From positions 15,065,262-15,129,261 of the forward strand of contig NC_056418.1 in NCBI RefSeq assembly GCF_905147365.1: DNA of 64,000 nucleotides, given 5' to 3'. Below are positions 35,701-47,361 of this stretch, piece by piece. The stretch is from Aricia agestis (lineage: Eukaryota > Arthropoda > Insecta > Lepidoptera > Lycaenidae). Position numbers and translations under genes: made by a program. Numbering within the stretch: the first letter of the stretch is position 1; each line of letters begins with the position of its first letter. A model generated the notes under the pieces. The model saw only the letters and a program-made list of their open reading frames with translations. It had not been told where the DNA came from and did not search any database.

Positions 35701-37328
35701 TTTTCTGTGAGAACGTGGTATTTATCCGGTCGAGCCGGCCCATTCGTGCCGAAGCATGGCTCTCCCACGTATAAAATTATTGTACTCTAATGGTGAGAAT
35801 GGGAGCTAGCTTGCATTGCATACTTTGCAATGCAAAGCTAGCTCCCATTCTCAGCCTCATGTCCAACTACATAAAATACATTTCTGTGTTCAAAAAATTA
35901 CTTTGAAATTAGTGTTATTAATGATATTTAAGTAATCATTTGTTTTTCCTCCCCCTCTTTCATAAAAGAAAAAGAATCATCATGAAACCACCATGAACTT
36001 TAATCCAGTCAGGCGCAACAGTATTACTTTAGTTCTTATTTACCTTCTGATGATCTCCCTCCCCTCCACCGTTTCCACCTCCCGGAAGACCCTGTCGTTA
36101 TCCTCAATGATGGCCTGTATCCTGCGCCGGCGGACCAGGAGGTTGAGGATCTTCAGCGCCTGAGCCAGGTTGGTGAACAGCAGGAACGCTACACCGGTCA
36201 TCATTGGGATGTCACCCCAGATCATGTAAAGGTCTATCACTTGGATGGTGAGGTAGATACCTGGAGGAAGAGTCATTACTCATTAAGTTTAACAAAATCA
36301 AGTTGTTTGTTGTTCGCTTTTTGTCATTTTTGTCTGTAAACTGAGATCTTGCCCGACATAATCATCAAGTTCTCTGCGTAATTGGGCGATTTAGATTTTG
36401 TATCTGAATTCAGCAGAAAAGGAAACTGATTATTACCTCGAAAGTGGGAATCGCAGACACAATAGATAATCAATTGTTATGCGGCACCCGGGTGCCGCTT
36501 GGGGCCTGATGGGTTTTTTTTCTTTTATGAAATAAGGGGACAAACGAGCAAACGGGTCACCTGTCGGAAAACAACTTCCGTCGCCCATGGACACTCGCAG
36601 CATCAGAAGAGCTGCAGGAATAGGGTAATAACTAATAGGGGAGGGTAGAGATGGGAAGGGAAGGGAAGGGAATAGGGGAGGGTAGGGAAGGGAAAAGGGT
36701 AGGGGATTGGGCCTCCGGTAAACTCACTCATTCGGCGAAACACAGCGCAAGCGCTGTTTCACGCCGGTTTTCTGTGAGAACGTGGTATTTCTCCGGTTGA
36801 GCTGGCCCATTCGTGCCGAAGCATGGCTCTCCCACGTAATTATTATTATTAAAAAGTTTGGTGAGAATAATATCTATGGCAGTACTTGTTTCTGATTGTC
36901 ATTAAGACCGTCGGATATCCATGTAGGTTCGTTCCACAGGATTGACAAAGGACACAAGAGAGACGCTCAAACAAACAAATAAATTAAAGAGTACTCTTGT
37001 GTATGACCAATAAACAAAACTCAAACACGTAAATTTTGGTTTGACTCAAACCATTTTGATCGTTTACAAAGCATGTTTGAACGGTTTGTCAAACATTTAC
37101 GTGTTTGAAGCATGTTTGATGAACACACACTGCCCTCGTAGGTCAATAACTCTGATAGCACATTTAAGTAAAAGAACAATAATACCAACCTAGTAAGTAC
37201 ATAAAGGAGATAGTCGCGTACAAATTATACAGTCTCTTGTTAACGAGCTCCGGCGCCCAGAAGCCCGCGCACCGCAGCGCCGTCAGCGGCAGGGACACGG
37301 CGAAGTTTGTGTTCCTTATTAGGAACAT
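32324..37328 (-). CDS. Insect odorant receptor gene A
   Basis: Predicted 395-aa odorant receptor. Exons in transcript order: 37328-37190, 36260-36044, 35204-35094, 34840-34651, 33971-33762, 33306-33202, 32910-32755, 32383-32324 (TAA). All introns are GT-AG, phases fit, total 1188 nt. ATG at 37328 begins MFLIRNTNFAVSLPLTALRC, then GFWAP as in other receptors. Other marks: AWYPYDTSRTPAFQLTYIHQ, LIIICVTAFQ (a membrane segment), YCYQGNHL, TAGGFTTLSLATF and the terminal SYSLYTLLQQ. It pairs exon by exon with gene B (20328-27635), so the two are tandem paralogs. Coding exons are GC-rich against AT-rich introns. Three GT/GA microsatellite blocks adjoin the donor of the exon at 32755-32910, and S-family SINEs sit in the first two introns. 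Ligand unknown. Confidence 0.9.
32486..32735. repeat. GT/GA minisatellite with exon-derived core
   Basis: Blocks of (GT)n(GA)n followed by CAGTGCACCACACTCTTTGG, CGTCGCGGCGACAGCGCAA and TGCTCTCTGGA recur; CAGTGCACC anchors at about 32523, 32630 and 32733. The GCGGCGACAGCGCA core also occurs in the adjacent exon (32811-32824). It fills the last intron of odorant receptor A. ORFs across it (HTHTH runs) are artefacts. Confidence 0.9.
33488..33628 (+). mobile_element. LINE 3' tail fragment
   Basis: AAAAGGCCTTCAACGCACCTG...CAGGTGACCCGTTTGCTCG plus A run, matching the LINE tail at 23460-23596. The preceding AAGAGAGCGTATCCCTCTT also fits the LINE rather than the SINE. In an intron of odorant receptor A. 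Confidence 0.75.
35520..35770 (-). mobile_element. SINE-like element (family S), copy e
   Basis: Reverse orientation; internal deletion joins CTGATGGAAAGC directly to the array. Confidence 0.85.
35793..35853. repeat. 27-bp-arm hairpin
   Basis: TGAGAATGGGAGCTAGCTTG and CAAAGCTAGCTCCCATTCTC are reverse complements with one bulged base, around a loop of about 5 bases. In intron 2 of odorant receptor A. Confidence 0.8.
36514..36837 (-). mobile_element. SINE-like element (family S), copy f
   Basis: Reverse orientation, full 5' body, partly deleted tail (AAGAGCTGCAGGAATAGGGT). Confidence 0.88.
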
Positions 37329-38129
37329 CTTTGGTACAACTTAAGGAAAAATCACACATTAATTGAGACGCAATACTGTATTAAAAGAAGAAAATAAGAA
37401 ACAGAATAATAGTTGCTACTTTTTTACTTTACCCTTTCCAAACTTTTGCTGACTCGTAGCAAAATAATATTGGAAAGTGCTCGTATTTCAGCTTTGTCTG
37501 ACTGTTGAGCTTAAGACCTTTTCAACAGCTAAATAATACGACAATGCCTGTGTTGGTTGAATAACTTGGTTAAATAATGTTTGGCAGGTGTTGGTAACTG
37601 TTATGTAGGAAATTATTAAAAAATATAGCTACATCTGAATACAGAATATTAATCTATTCTGAAATTCATTAAAAGTACCTATTGAAAACTACGATCGCTT
37701 TTAGAAATTTGCTGACAGAATCTGCTATTTTCAGAGTTGAGCAATTTCAGAAGGAAAACAAGTTGTTATATTATTGATTAATAATTCAAATTATTAAACT
37801 TATGCATGAATTTATATTGGAAGGAGTCGTGTAACTTTCTGTTCCAATGTTTGTAAAAAGAGAGACTGCTTTAAAAATCAAACTTAAAAAATCTTATATT
37901 TTTCGTATCGTCTTTTAGCATCGTATATTTAACAGGTTTTACTCTATTCTTTTCGCGTTTTTATTTCTGAAAATGTTTCCTATCCCTCTTCAAATGGTGA
38001 TAATCACAGACTTACGTCGTGAGTAATCAAACATAAACAACTAATTATTTTAATAACTGCGCTGCGCAAATACACAATGTGTTTGAGTTACAGTTATTTT
38101 AACCTATTTTCAATTCCAAATCAATCTTA

Positions 38130-38162
38130 AATATTTAAACGAGCAATTCTTGTATGTATATA

Positions 38163-38196
<34 letters not shown>

Positions 38197-38330
38197 GAAT
38201 CTCGGAATCGGCTCCAACGATTTTCATGAAATTTAGTATATATGGGGTTTCGAGGGCGATAAATCGATCTAGCTAGGAATCATTTTTAGAAAATGTCTTT
38301 TTATTCGAGTTTTATCATTAATCGATCAAC
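38130..38330. repeat. Dispersed repeat, uninterrupted copy
   Basis: AACGAGCAATTCTTGTATGT, a TA run and GGAATCTCGGAATCGGCTCC. It is the same family as the repeat split by a foldback element at 15140-16010. No gene seen in 37329-40150. Confidence 0.6.
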
Positions 38331-38688
38331 TGAAAAATATGACTCTTCCTGACATCTATTGGCGAATAATAAAACTATTTCGTGAGCAACTAATTGCTTA
38401 AACGACACAACCACAGCTAAAGCTATTCCAGCAGATGGCGTTGTTAAGTAACACGAAGTCAATGAGTGTTTGCTTTACCGAGCTAAGCTCGATCATCCAG
38501 GTACTCTTATTTAATTAGTGAGTAGTGATAAATGTGTTTTAATTTACTGACGAACCTTCTTCTTTATTCGTTAAATTAGCTCGCATAAATCTTTGATTAC
38601 TACGATCAGAAAGCTTCTTTCAATTGTTTCATTTGAAGATGGCTGAAGATTGCTTAATGTTCATTGTACATTAGGCATTATGAACGCC

Positions 38689-39040
38689 TCCGTGGTCCAG
38701 TGGTTAAGAGCATGGCTCTTGACTCGGAGGTCGTGGGTTCGATTCCCGCGTTGGAAACATGTTATTCCCAAGTTTGGTTAGGATCACCTGATTGTCTGAC
38801 AGTAAGATAATCCATGCGTCGGATGGGCATGTCCAAAAGTCGTTCCTGCGCCTGGTCTCTCGCCAGTCGTGTCGCCTGTCGGTCTTCCGTCCCACTGGGT
38901 TATGAGAGAAAAAGGTATAGAGAGTGCTCTTGTGTACTGCGCACACACTTGGGCACTATAAAATGACTCCTGCGTAGCTGGCCTGGTTTCAATGAAACCG
39001 GCCACCGTCACTGAAACCGGTGTGGGAGCTATTATTATAT
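38689..39040 (+). mobile_element. tRNA-derived SINE
   Basis: The head resembles a tRNA, with an A-box-like TGGTCCAGTGGTTAAGAG and a good B box GGGTTCGATTCCC. A non-tRNA body follows (CCACTGGGTTATGAGAG, GCACACACTTGGGCACTAT, GGCCACCGTCACTGAAACCG) and an AT-rich end. The two ends of the tRNA-like part do not form an acceptor stem, so it is not a functional tRNA gene. Confidence 0.85.
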
Positions 39041-39235
39041 ATTATTCATTAGGTAATGAGATTTGTCCCAATGCCTCACGGCAAACTTAATTTGAATATA
39101 TAATGAAAAAAAGTTAAAGCTACTTAAATAACATGTTTTCTTTTTATTCTCTATCAATGGGGATTGTCCATTTTTTTTTAATTTTGCTCATTACAAAAAC
39201 ATTTCGAGGAATAAGGTCAGTGATCGTTTTTCTGT

Positions 39236-39501
39236 ATACAGGGTGTAACAAAAATAAGTGATAATACTTTAGGGTGTGTACGTGTTCCTTGTAGAGAGTT
39301 CACTGTGAAAGTAGCAGCGCTGAAAGACCAATTTTTTTTTTCACTTTTGTATGGGGAAACTCGTGACGCTCGCACCCTTGTCCATACAAAAGTGAAAAAA
39401 ATTTTTCGTCTTTCAGCGCTGCTACTTTCACAGTGAACTCTCTACAAGGAACACGTACGTACCCTAAAGTATTATCACTTATTTTTGTTACACACTGTAT
39501 A
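39236..39501. mobile_element. Foldback MITE
   Basis: Almost a full inverted repeat: ACAGGGTGTAACAAAAATAA at the left, and the near reverse complement at the right ending GTTACACACTGTAT. Arms include AGTAGCAGCGCTGAAAGAC. TA flanks both ends. A decayed relative is at about 53300-53440. Confidence 0.85.
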
Positions 39502-40170
39502 AACGAAAAAAATACCCATTAGTTACTTATATTTTTGAACAAATATGTTTAACCTTTGTTTGACCTTCAATGGCGTTAAATTAGCAATAAATTCGACCAA
39601 CGTTACAGTTCGAACTTTTGGTAAGCTTCTCGTATCAGCTTTCACATAATGAGAACTTGCATTTGACGAACCAGCCATTATAAATAAGATTGAAAGGAAA
39701 TTTAAAACATACTCAGAGGTCAATTGTCCGCTGATGATGACGTCAGAGCGAAACTTTAAAAATGTATTGAGAAAAATCTAGTCACTGAATTTCAAAATTA
39801 TTTAATTTATATTCTTAAAATACCCTATTTTAAGGAAAAAAAATATAAAAAGTACATGTAATTTTTTTGGACAATGCCCATTTTATCAGCTAGATGCAGC
39901 ATCTAGCTGATAAAATTGATATATTGCATAGCTAGAAATTAGTCTAGATTGGCCTAAATATTCTAGACCTATCCTAACCTCAATATGTCTGTCACAGACA
40001 TCTATACATGTTTAAGTGTCAAAAACACGACATACGAGTATAATACAACTGAGGGTATTGTTACAGAGATAGAGCCCGTATGCTGACCCTTCATAATATA
40101 TGTTATCTACAATGACCCATATTGTAAGCTTCAGCTGATTTCCCTAATCTATATATATACACATATAACT

Positions 40171-40956
40171 TTGGACAATATAAGCAAACTCTTGGATCAA
40201 AAACTGTCTTTAGATTCACCCTTCATGTCAAACCTAAGATCCGTTCTTCTAAGGGACATAAAGGACATGGTTGCTACGGAAGTTGGGCTGACTATTCAAG
40301 CATTGAAAGCGGATTTTACAGTAACAACGGATTTCATAACCTTGGAACAAACCGACATTAAAAAGGACATCGCTGAAAAGAATAACCGCATAAAGGAACT
40401 AGAATCTGAACTTTCCAACTCTCAAATGCAAATATCAAAATTCCAAAGCCGGCTGTCCACTATGGAAAAAATATCGCGCGACCTAAACCTTGAGTTACAC
40501 GAGGTTCCTGAAAACAAAACAGAAAATTTGACTGAACTGTTCAAGAACCTCTGCCAGTGCTTAGACGTCGTGGTATCAGATAGTGACCTTAAGGCGTGTC
40601 GTCGTGTGGCGAAGATGGACCCCAGCACGAAGAGACCACGAAACATTCTAATCACCCTCTCAACGCAACGCCTCCGCGACGCCCTACTATCAGCCGCTAC
40701 CCGTTTCAATAAGTCCCACCCAAGCGATAAATTATCTTCTAAGCACATTGGTTTACCGGGCACTAGTCATAGAATATTCTTAGCTGAGCACTTGTCACCT
40801 GAAATTAAAGAAATCCACAGCCTGACGCGTAAATTTTGTAAAGACAAGGGCTACAAGTTCGTATGGATTCGTTTTGGCAACATTTACATTAGGAAAAATG
40901 AAACTAGTCCGGCAATCTTAGTAAAAAATGCAGAAACACTAAAAAAACTAGTATAA
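40171..40956 (+). CDS. LINE ORF1 protein (5'-truncated), FP-like nucleic-acid-binding domain
   Basis: 261 codons are open; no ATG begins the frame, which fits 5' truncation. The N-terminal half is coiled coil (about residues 50-110, KNNRIKELESELSNSQMQIS). The C-terminal part (IFLAEHLSPEIKEIHSLTRK, GYKFVWIRFGNIYIRK) resembles the Baculo_FP-type domain found in ORF1 of several insect CR1/Jockey-group LINEs. Its likely role is RNA binding and packaging. The zinc-finger/PHD region often present at the start of such proteins is missing here. Confidence 0.75.
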   Translation: MDNISKLLDQKLSLDSPFMSNLRSVLLRDIKDMVATEVGLTIQALKADFTVTTDFITLEQTDIKKDIAEKNNRIKELESELSNSQMQISKFQSRLSTMEKISRDLNLELHEVPENKTENLTELFKNLCQCLDVVVSDSDLKACRRVAKMDPSTKRPRNILITLSTQRLRDALLSAATRFNKSHPSDKLSSKHIGLPGTSHRIFLAEHLSPEIKEIHSLTRKFCKDKGYKFVWIRFGNIYIRKNETSPAILVKNAETLKKLV

Positions 40957-41024
40957 GGGTCTTAGTTCTGTTAACATAAAGTTTATATAATTTTTATACA
41001 TTACAAATTTTACTTATCTCTATA

Positions 41025-43928
41025 ATGGTTACTTTATACTATCAAAATGTTAACCGAATTCGTAGTAAGCTCTCAGAATTTCGATTAAATGTTCTTAACT
41101 GTAATTACGACATTATTTGCTTGACGGAGACGAACCTCAATAAAAGTGTATTTGATGGTGAAATAGTAGACTCTCGTTATAATATTTTTAGAAAAGATCG
41201 TGAAGAGACTCTATCAAATAAAACTGAAGGTGGAGGCGTCTTATTAGCTATTCACAAAAAATACCACGTCATCCGTCAGGCATCTTGGGACAGTGGAATG
41301 GAGGATGTCTGGGTTACTCTTTTGCCTTCGCACACCGACTCGCGACTTAATTTATGTGTATGTTACCTACCACCAGACTCAAGTTATTCTTCTTTGGAGT
41401 TTTTTTACAGTCACTGTCAAAACTTGATCTTAAATCGTTTCCCTGCTGATAAATTCTTAGTTGTGGGTGATTTTAATACTCCCGATTTTAACTCTATCTG
41501 CTCTAGCACATTAACTACAGCAACACCACCAGCACAAAGTAGAAAACTCTATCTTTTAAATGAGTTCTTGTCCCTGTGTAATCTCACCCAACACAATCAT
41601 GTCGCAAACACTAACAACCGTCTCTTAGACTTGGTTTTATCTAACATAAACCTACAAGTAGAAGAAGCCTACGCGATTAGCCTATTGGACAAACATCATC
41701 CTGCATTATTAATAACTTTACCCTCACCCAGCATCTCCAAAAACCTTCAGCGTTCTAACTCGAAGATGCTTAATTTTAACAAATGTGATATCGAGAATAT
41801 TAAGCGTGAACTACACTCTGTAGACTGGCCATACATTTTAAACTCTAGAGACATTAATGAGTGCACCGAGACTTTTTACGATACACTATTTAACATAATT
41901 AAAAGACACACTCCTATTTCATCGTATAAATCATCATCATATCCTATTTGGTATAATAAAGCCCTAATCAAATGTAACCAAGAGAAAAATAAATTTCATA
42001 AACTGTATAAAAAATATAGAAATCCCCGTGATTATGATGTTTTTTCAATGCTACGACATAGATGTAAAATTCTCACCAAAACATGCTATGACAAGTTTAT
42101 TTCAGATACAGAGAACTCGCTTAAGAAGGATATCAAATCTTTCTGGAGATTTGTTAACGGCAGAAAAGGTCAAATCACTGTACCCAACACCATGAGCTAT
42201 GAAGGGCTGACATCGTCTAGAGGTCAGGAGATCTGCAATCTTTTCTCGAGATATTTTAGCTCAGTTTTTGATACTGGTTGTGATGGTGACGGTGATTGTG
42301 ACGATAGAACTAACCACTCAAGTCCAATTAGCAATCTCCTTACTAGAACTCTATCGCAAATATCTATTGAGCGGGAAGCTATATTATTACAATTAAGACA
42401 ATTGGATGCTAATAAGGGAGCAGGGCCGGACTTGCTACCTCCTTTCTTCTTAAAACGTATTGCCAAAGAACTATCTACTCCATTGCACATCATTTACAAC
42501 AAGTCGTTAGTCAGCGGTATCTTCCCTGATCGATGGAAAACTGCGCACATAATCCCGATATATAAGTCTGGAGATAAATCTAACTGTACAAATTACCGTC
42601 CCATTAGCATATTATCATGTCTTGGTAAAATTTTTGAATCTTTAGTATATAGCCATTTATATAATCACTTCAAACCAATTCTTTCTGACAAACAACATGG
42701 TTTTGTTAAAGGTAAATCAACGGTGTCAAATCTACTAGAATATAAAAATTATCTTTGTCAGGCCTTTTCTGTCAGTGGTCAAGTGGACTCAATATACACT
42801 GATTTTTCTAAGGCCTTTGACAAAGTAAATCATTGCCTCCTTTGTAAAAAACTAGCATCATACGGTATACACGGAAACCTATACAGGTGGATATGCTCGT
42901 ACCTTAAGAACAGAACTCAGTTAGTCGCAATAAAGGGCTATGTCTCCTCACCTACTGCAGTTGGATCGGGAGTTCCTCAAGGTTCACATCTAGGACCCCT
43001 CCTTTTTGTTGTTTTCATCAACGACCTTATCTCAAAATTAACTTGCAAGTGCCTTTTATACGCCGATGATCTGAAAATCTTTAAACTCATAGCAAACATA
43101 GAAGATTGTCAAGCGCTCCAACAAGATATTGATAAAATATCTAAATGGTGCCAAGCTAATCGCATGTATTTGAACATTAGCAAGTGTTCAGTAATAACTT
43201 TCACCCAAAAACATTACAAAGTTATATGGAACTATAATATCAATGGACAAACACTCAACCGCGTGCAATCAATAAAAGACCTAGGCATCTTCTTTGATGA
43301 AAAACTTTCATTTCGAGCTCATTATAGCCACATAATAAACAAAGCAAATGAAATACAGGGATTTGTTCTAAGAACAACTAAGAATTTTAGGGAGCCAAGA
43401 AGTGCTCTATATTTATATTCAGCCCTAGTGAGAACAATCTTAGAGTACGGGAGCCCTGTATGGTCGCCAAATTACCAGACACATATAAATAACATTGAGC
43501 GTGTCCAAAGAAAATTTCTCAAACTCGTTAGCTACCGGTATAGCCCGGGCCGCTCAAAATCAAAATATCACGACAGACTTTCAGAATTCAAAATACAGAC
43601 CCTTGAAAGCCGACGCACTTATTTTGATTTAGCACACTTTTACAAAATTATTCACTATATTATTGAATCACCGGATCTGCTCTCAAACATTCACTTAAAT
43701 ACTAAATATAGCGCTCGCAGGGCTAAACGCACTAACGTTTTTGCTCTACAAGTATATAAGAACAACATCTCCTACTTTAACCCACTGACACGCATGGCCA
43801 GGCAATACAATGATTTCGCTAGAGATTACTCAGAATTGGACATTTTTAATAAAAACTTTAGTTCATTTTCAAAAAGTCTGAAAGACATCCTCCATAACTT
43901 GTTTATTTCTAACAACTGTGAAGTGTAA
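41025..43928 (+). CDS. LINE ORF2: AP-like endonuclease plus reverse transcriptase
   Basis: 967 codons without interruption, ATG start at 41025, 68 bp after ORF1. Endonuclease: YYQNVNRIRSK, LTETNL, GGGVLLA, VGDFNTPDF, LDLVLSN and DKHHPAL. RT: RPISILSCLGKIFESL, QHGFVKGKST, IYTDFSKAFDKVNH, SGVPQGSHLGPLLF and catalytic LLYADDLKIF, then LGIFFDEKLSF. The C-terminus has the SPVWSPNYQTHINNIERVQR region. All key residues look present, so it may encode a working enzyme. Clade (CR1-like or Jockey-like) is not settled by eye. Confidence 0.92.
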   Translation: MVTLYYQNVNRIRSKLSEFRLNVLNCNYDIICLTETNLNKSVFDGEIVDSRYNIFRKDREETLSNKTEGGGVLLAIHKKYHVIRQASWDSGMEDVWVTLLPSHTDSRLNLCVCYLPPDSSYSSLEFFYSHCQNLILNRFPADKFLVVGDFNTPDFNSICSSTLTTATPPAQSRKLYLLNEFLSLCNLTQHNHVANTNNRLLDLVLSNINLQVEEAYAISLLDKHHPALLITLPSPSISKNLQRSNSKMLNFNKCDIENIKRELHSVDWPYILNSRDINECTETFYDTLFNIIKRHTPISSYKSSSYPIWYNKALIKCNQEKNKFHKLYKKYRNPRDYDVFSMLRHRCKILTKTCYDKFISDTENSLKKDIKSFWRFVNGRKGQITVPNTMSYEGLTSSRGQEICNLFSRYFSSVFDTGCDGDGDCDDRTNHSSPISNLLTRTLSQISIEREAILLQLRQLDANKGAGPDLLPPFFLKRIAKELSTPLHIIYNKSLVSGIFPDRWKTAHIIPIYKSGDKSNCTNYRPISILSCLGKIFESLVYSHLYNHFKPILSDKQHGFVKGKSTVSNLLEYKNYLCQAFSVSGQVDSIYTDFSKAFDKVNHCLLCKKLASYGIHGNLYRWICSYLKNRTQLVAIKGYVSSPTAVGSGVPQGSHLGPLLFVVFINDLISKLTCKCLLYADDLKIFKLIANIEDCQALQQDIDKISKWCQANRMYLNISKCSVITFTQKHYKVIWNYNINGQTLNRVQSIKDLGIFFDEKLSFRAHYSHIINKANEIQGFVLRTTKNFREPRSALYLYSALVRTILEYGSPVWSPNYQTHINNIERVQRKFLKLVSYRYSPGRSKSKYHDRLSEFKIQTLESRRTYFDLAHFYKIIHYIIESPDLLSNIHLNTKYSARRAKRTNVFALQVYKNNISYFNPLTRMARQYNDFARDYSELDIFNKNFSSFSKSLKDILHNLFISNNCEV

Positions 43929-44415
43929 CAACAATTTTATAATAATATAACAACACAATATCATGTTATAGTTATATTAGAGGAGCTAACCTATTAATAA
44001 AAGATTAGTTGCATGCACATAGTATTACGTTGCAATCCAGCTTAGATAATAATGTAAACAACAGCTTTGTATTGTTATGATTGTACTGTGTATTGTGCTT
44101 TCTCAATAAAATAAAAAAAAAAAAAAAAAAAAAATACACACACACACACGCACAGCCCAAACCACTGGACGGCAGGATAGTAGTGTAGTGTTTCAGAGTG
44201 ATATATTTTAAGGTAAATTTTAATATTTTTAGCTATACATTATATATTAATTGACAATTCAATTGACTGGTTGATTCCTATTGGGACAACAGATTAGTAT
44301 TAGGACTTTTAAATATTTTGACAAAGAAAATTTTACACGTTATTTATATACACTCACTACACTTTTTATTTTTATATTTTAAAAAATCGACGCGTTTCCC
44401 CTGTATTTGGTAAAA

Positions 44416-45842
44416 ATGGCAATGGTCCGTACCCCGAAAGATGCGAAACCCCCCCAAAGAAATAAAAACGATCCTCTCTCGAAATTCAAATACATGTCCC
44501 AAAAAATCCCCCTATTGTACAAAGCCAAATCGATCCTGCCGAGGCTCTCCTAACAGAGACAAGTGGCACAATTAAAAATAGTATTTGGCTGCTAAACCAG
44601 ACCAGAAACATGAGAGGTGATTTGAGGTCTGGTCTAGCAGATAATCTGGAAAAATTGGAAAGAAAAGTGGAGGAGATAAAGGAACTATTCAGGGGAGGCT
44701 CGGCAGGAAAAGCAAACGAGAATAACATAGAGAAGAAAGATATGGAAGTACAATGTGAACACAAATTAAATTGTGACGAATGCAACTGCCACGAGCTGTT
44801 GGTCGCAATGTATCAAAAATTAAAGGAAAAACTTCATGTAAACATGGAAGAGTTAAAGGATTTTATGGCAGGTAGGATAGACGAATATGTAGAGAAATTA
44901 AACGACAGGATAACATATGAAACTAAGAAGGATACCGCTGAGGTAGTGGAGAGTTATGCGGCCAAGGCAGCGAAGGAGGTGGTGAAAACCTCACCTTCGA
45001 GATCGGGGCCTGTAACTGTCCACTCCTTAGCGATTACGGATAAGGAAAATGATTTGACCGGACAGGAGATAGTGAATAACGTAGGGAAAATAATAGAAGC
45101 GAAAAAGGAAGGATTTCAGGTAGAGAGGATCAGAAAAGGGAAGGGGAGGAAAGTATTAATAGGATTTAGAGACAAAAACGAAAGAGACAGAGCAAAGAGA
45201 AAGTTAGTGAAGTGTGCGGGAGAGAAGTTTGAGGTAGAGACAGTAAGAAACAAGAACCCCCAGATCATACTGTATGGGGTGTTGAAGTCGAATACGGATG
45301 ACGACATCTGTGACGCAATCCGTAATCAGAACAAACACCTCATACAGTACGTTCTGGATGGAGATGAGGATAGGGTACGCGTAAAATATAGAAGGAAAGG
45401 AAGAGACCCTCACACTGAGCATGTAATACTTGAGGTGTCTCCGGATATATGGCAGTGCTTCACCAAAGCAGGCCGCACATATATAGATATGCAGAGGGTG
45501 AGAGTCGCCGACCAGTCCCCCTTAATACAGTGCTTGCACTGTCTGGGGTACGGGCACGGAAGGCGATTCTGCACCGAAAGCGCGACCCAAGTGAAGTGCG
45601 GCCATTGTTCCGGACTACACCACAAGTCGGAGTGTGAGGGGCTAAAGGCAGGTATAAAACCCTGCTGCGTAAATTGTAAAAAGGAGGGATTGAATGCGGA
45701 ACACAGTGCGTTTAGCGCGGAGTGTCCGATTCGACGTAAGTGGGAAGCCATAGCGCAAGCGGCGCGCGGCGGTGGCATACGAACCAGAGGACGAGGAGTA
45801 CGTGGATCCCACGTGGTTAAACAGTACTCAGAACACCTTTAA
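44416..45842 (+). CDS. LINE-type ORF1 (gag-like) with three zinc knuckles, frameshifted near the N-terminus
   Basis: The long frame 44610-45842 encodes 410 residues: an N-terminal coiled coil (LEKLERKVEEIKELF), a middle domain (about residues 140-290), and zinc knuckles CLHCLGYGHGRRFC, CGHCSGLHHKSEC and CVNCKKEGLNAEHSAFSAEC, then an RG-rich tail (RTRGRGVRG). This layout is that of ORF1 of Jockey/I/R1-type LINEs. An upstream frame starting ATG 44416 (MAMVRTPKDAKPPQRNKNDP) probably is the true N-terminus, and one frameshift (about 44500-44560) separates it from the main frame. So this copy is likely inactive. Confidence 0.82.
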
Positions 45843-46297
45843 GGCGGGGATTAATCTCAATCAAAAACGATACCCTTGCACACAACCAAAAACCAAGCAT
45901 ATACGCATCGCAATAAGATTCATTTTAGCTTAGCATAAAACTATAGGTTCTCGGGCGAATCTTCTCTATTTTTCATGTTTTTTTTAAATATCTTTGGAAA
46001 TAAATATTAAGAAACAAAATTGTTCGGTTAAAGAATTTTTAATATAGATTTACTAACAATTTATTCAAATAAAATGTACAATTATCCTAGATAATACTTA
46101 TATTTCGATGAAATAGAGTTTTTTCGGAGGTAATTTTGTAAATTAATTACAGCCAAAGTATTACGTTTTATTAAAATGTTTATGGTTTAAGGTATTTTGA
46201 ATATTGTGCTTTATATCTCATATTTTTAAAGCCAAAGCAGCTTATAATTATAACTATATATAACTATGAATATATAAATATAGTATACGTATTAACT

Positions 46298-46450
<153 letters not shown>

Positions 46451-47361
46451 AAACAATAAAATCTTGTATGTATTTGTACTCCAAATACAACAGTTTTAAC
46501 TGCAATAAATGTTAGTGTTTGTAATTGTGTTCTATGTAATTGTTTTATTATTGTACTATTGTATTGTAATTGTGTTGATGTGAATTGTGTTATGTTTATC
46601 ATCGATTAAATCTGTGTTCTTTGTAATTGTTATATTATTGTATTATTGTATGTATTCCTTTCTAATGCATAAAAACTTTGTATGTATTTGATCAGCAAAT
46701 ACAACAAACGTAACTGCACTGAATAATCTTTATTTAAATTTATTGTATTATTAGAAATGTATTGTATTTTACATTAAAATATTTCATTAATATATTGTAA
46801 TACTTATTATTTATTTTATTAAATTATGGTGTAAATAAATAATGTTTTGAAATTAATTTATTTATTGCATCATTAGGAAAATTCATTCTCATACTTATTG
46901 TAATATTATTAAGTCATATTGTAATTTTAAAACCTGTGAAATCTCGATAAATTATGTAAAAAAATTGTGTAAATATAATTAATATAGGCGAAAATACGGT
47001 AAGGCAAAAGAAAACTGGCTACGCGTTATAAAATGGCGACCCACTACTGTATAGTACTTACTATAAATTTGTATATATAATTATTAAGTATCATAAGCAC
47101 ACTCGAATCGGACACTCGTGCTGCTGCTGTGTAGAAATAATGTAAAGTGTATTGTTTTGTTAGGAAATGTTGAATAAAAAATATAATGTATATATAAAAA
47201 ACTGTAATAGTTAAAATTAAAGAAAGTATAATGTAAGTATATCAAGTAATGTAAGCTAAAATATGTATAAAATAAACATCATATAACTATGTAAAAATGC
47301 AAAACAATGTAATAATTGGCCTGTATACTGTACGGGGGAAATTTAAATTAAAAAAAAAAAA

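Larger units (their letters stand above)
40160..44133 (+). mobile_element. Near-complete two-ORF LINE retrotransposon
   Basis: Contains the C-terminal part of an ORF1 (40171-40956), a complete ORF2 (41025-43928), a 3' UTR with AATAAA at 44105-44110, and a 24-base A tail to about 44134. TACACA occurs on both sides (40158-40163 and 44135-44140), but the right one is in a CA repeat, so it is weak as target duplication. The 5' end is truncated inside ORF1. Confidence 0.85.

Noticed and set aside
38689..38760. tRNA gene
   Set aside because: A and B boxes are present but the acceptor stem does not pair and a SINE body follows, so it is the head of a SINE.
44486..45778. Minus-strand ORFs opposite the zinc-knuckle ORF1
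   Set aside because: The plus-strand frame has the clear CCHC motifs; the antisense frames have none.
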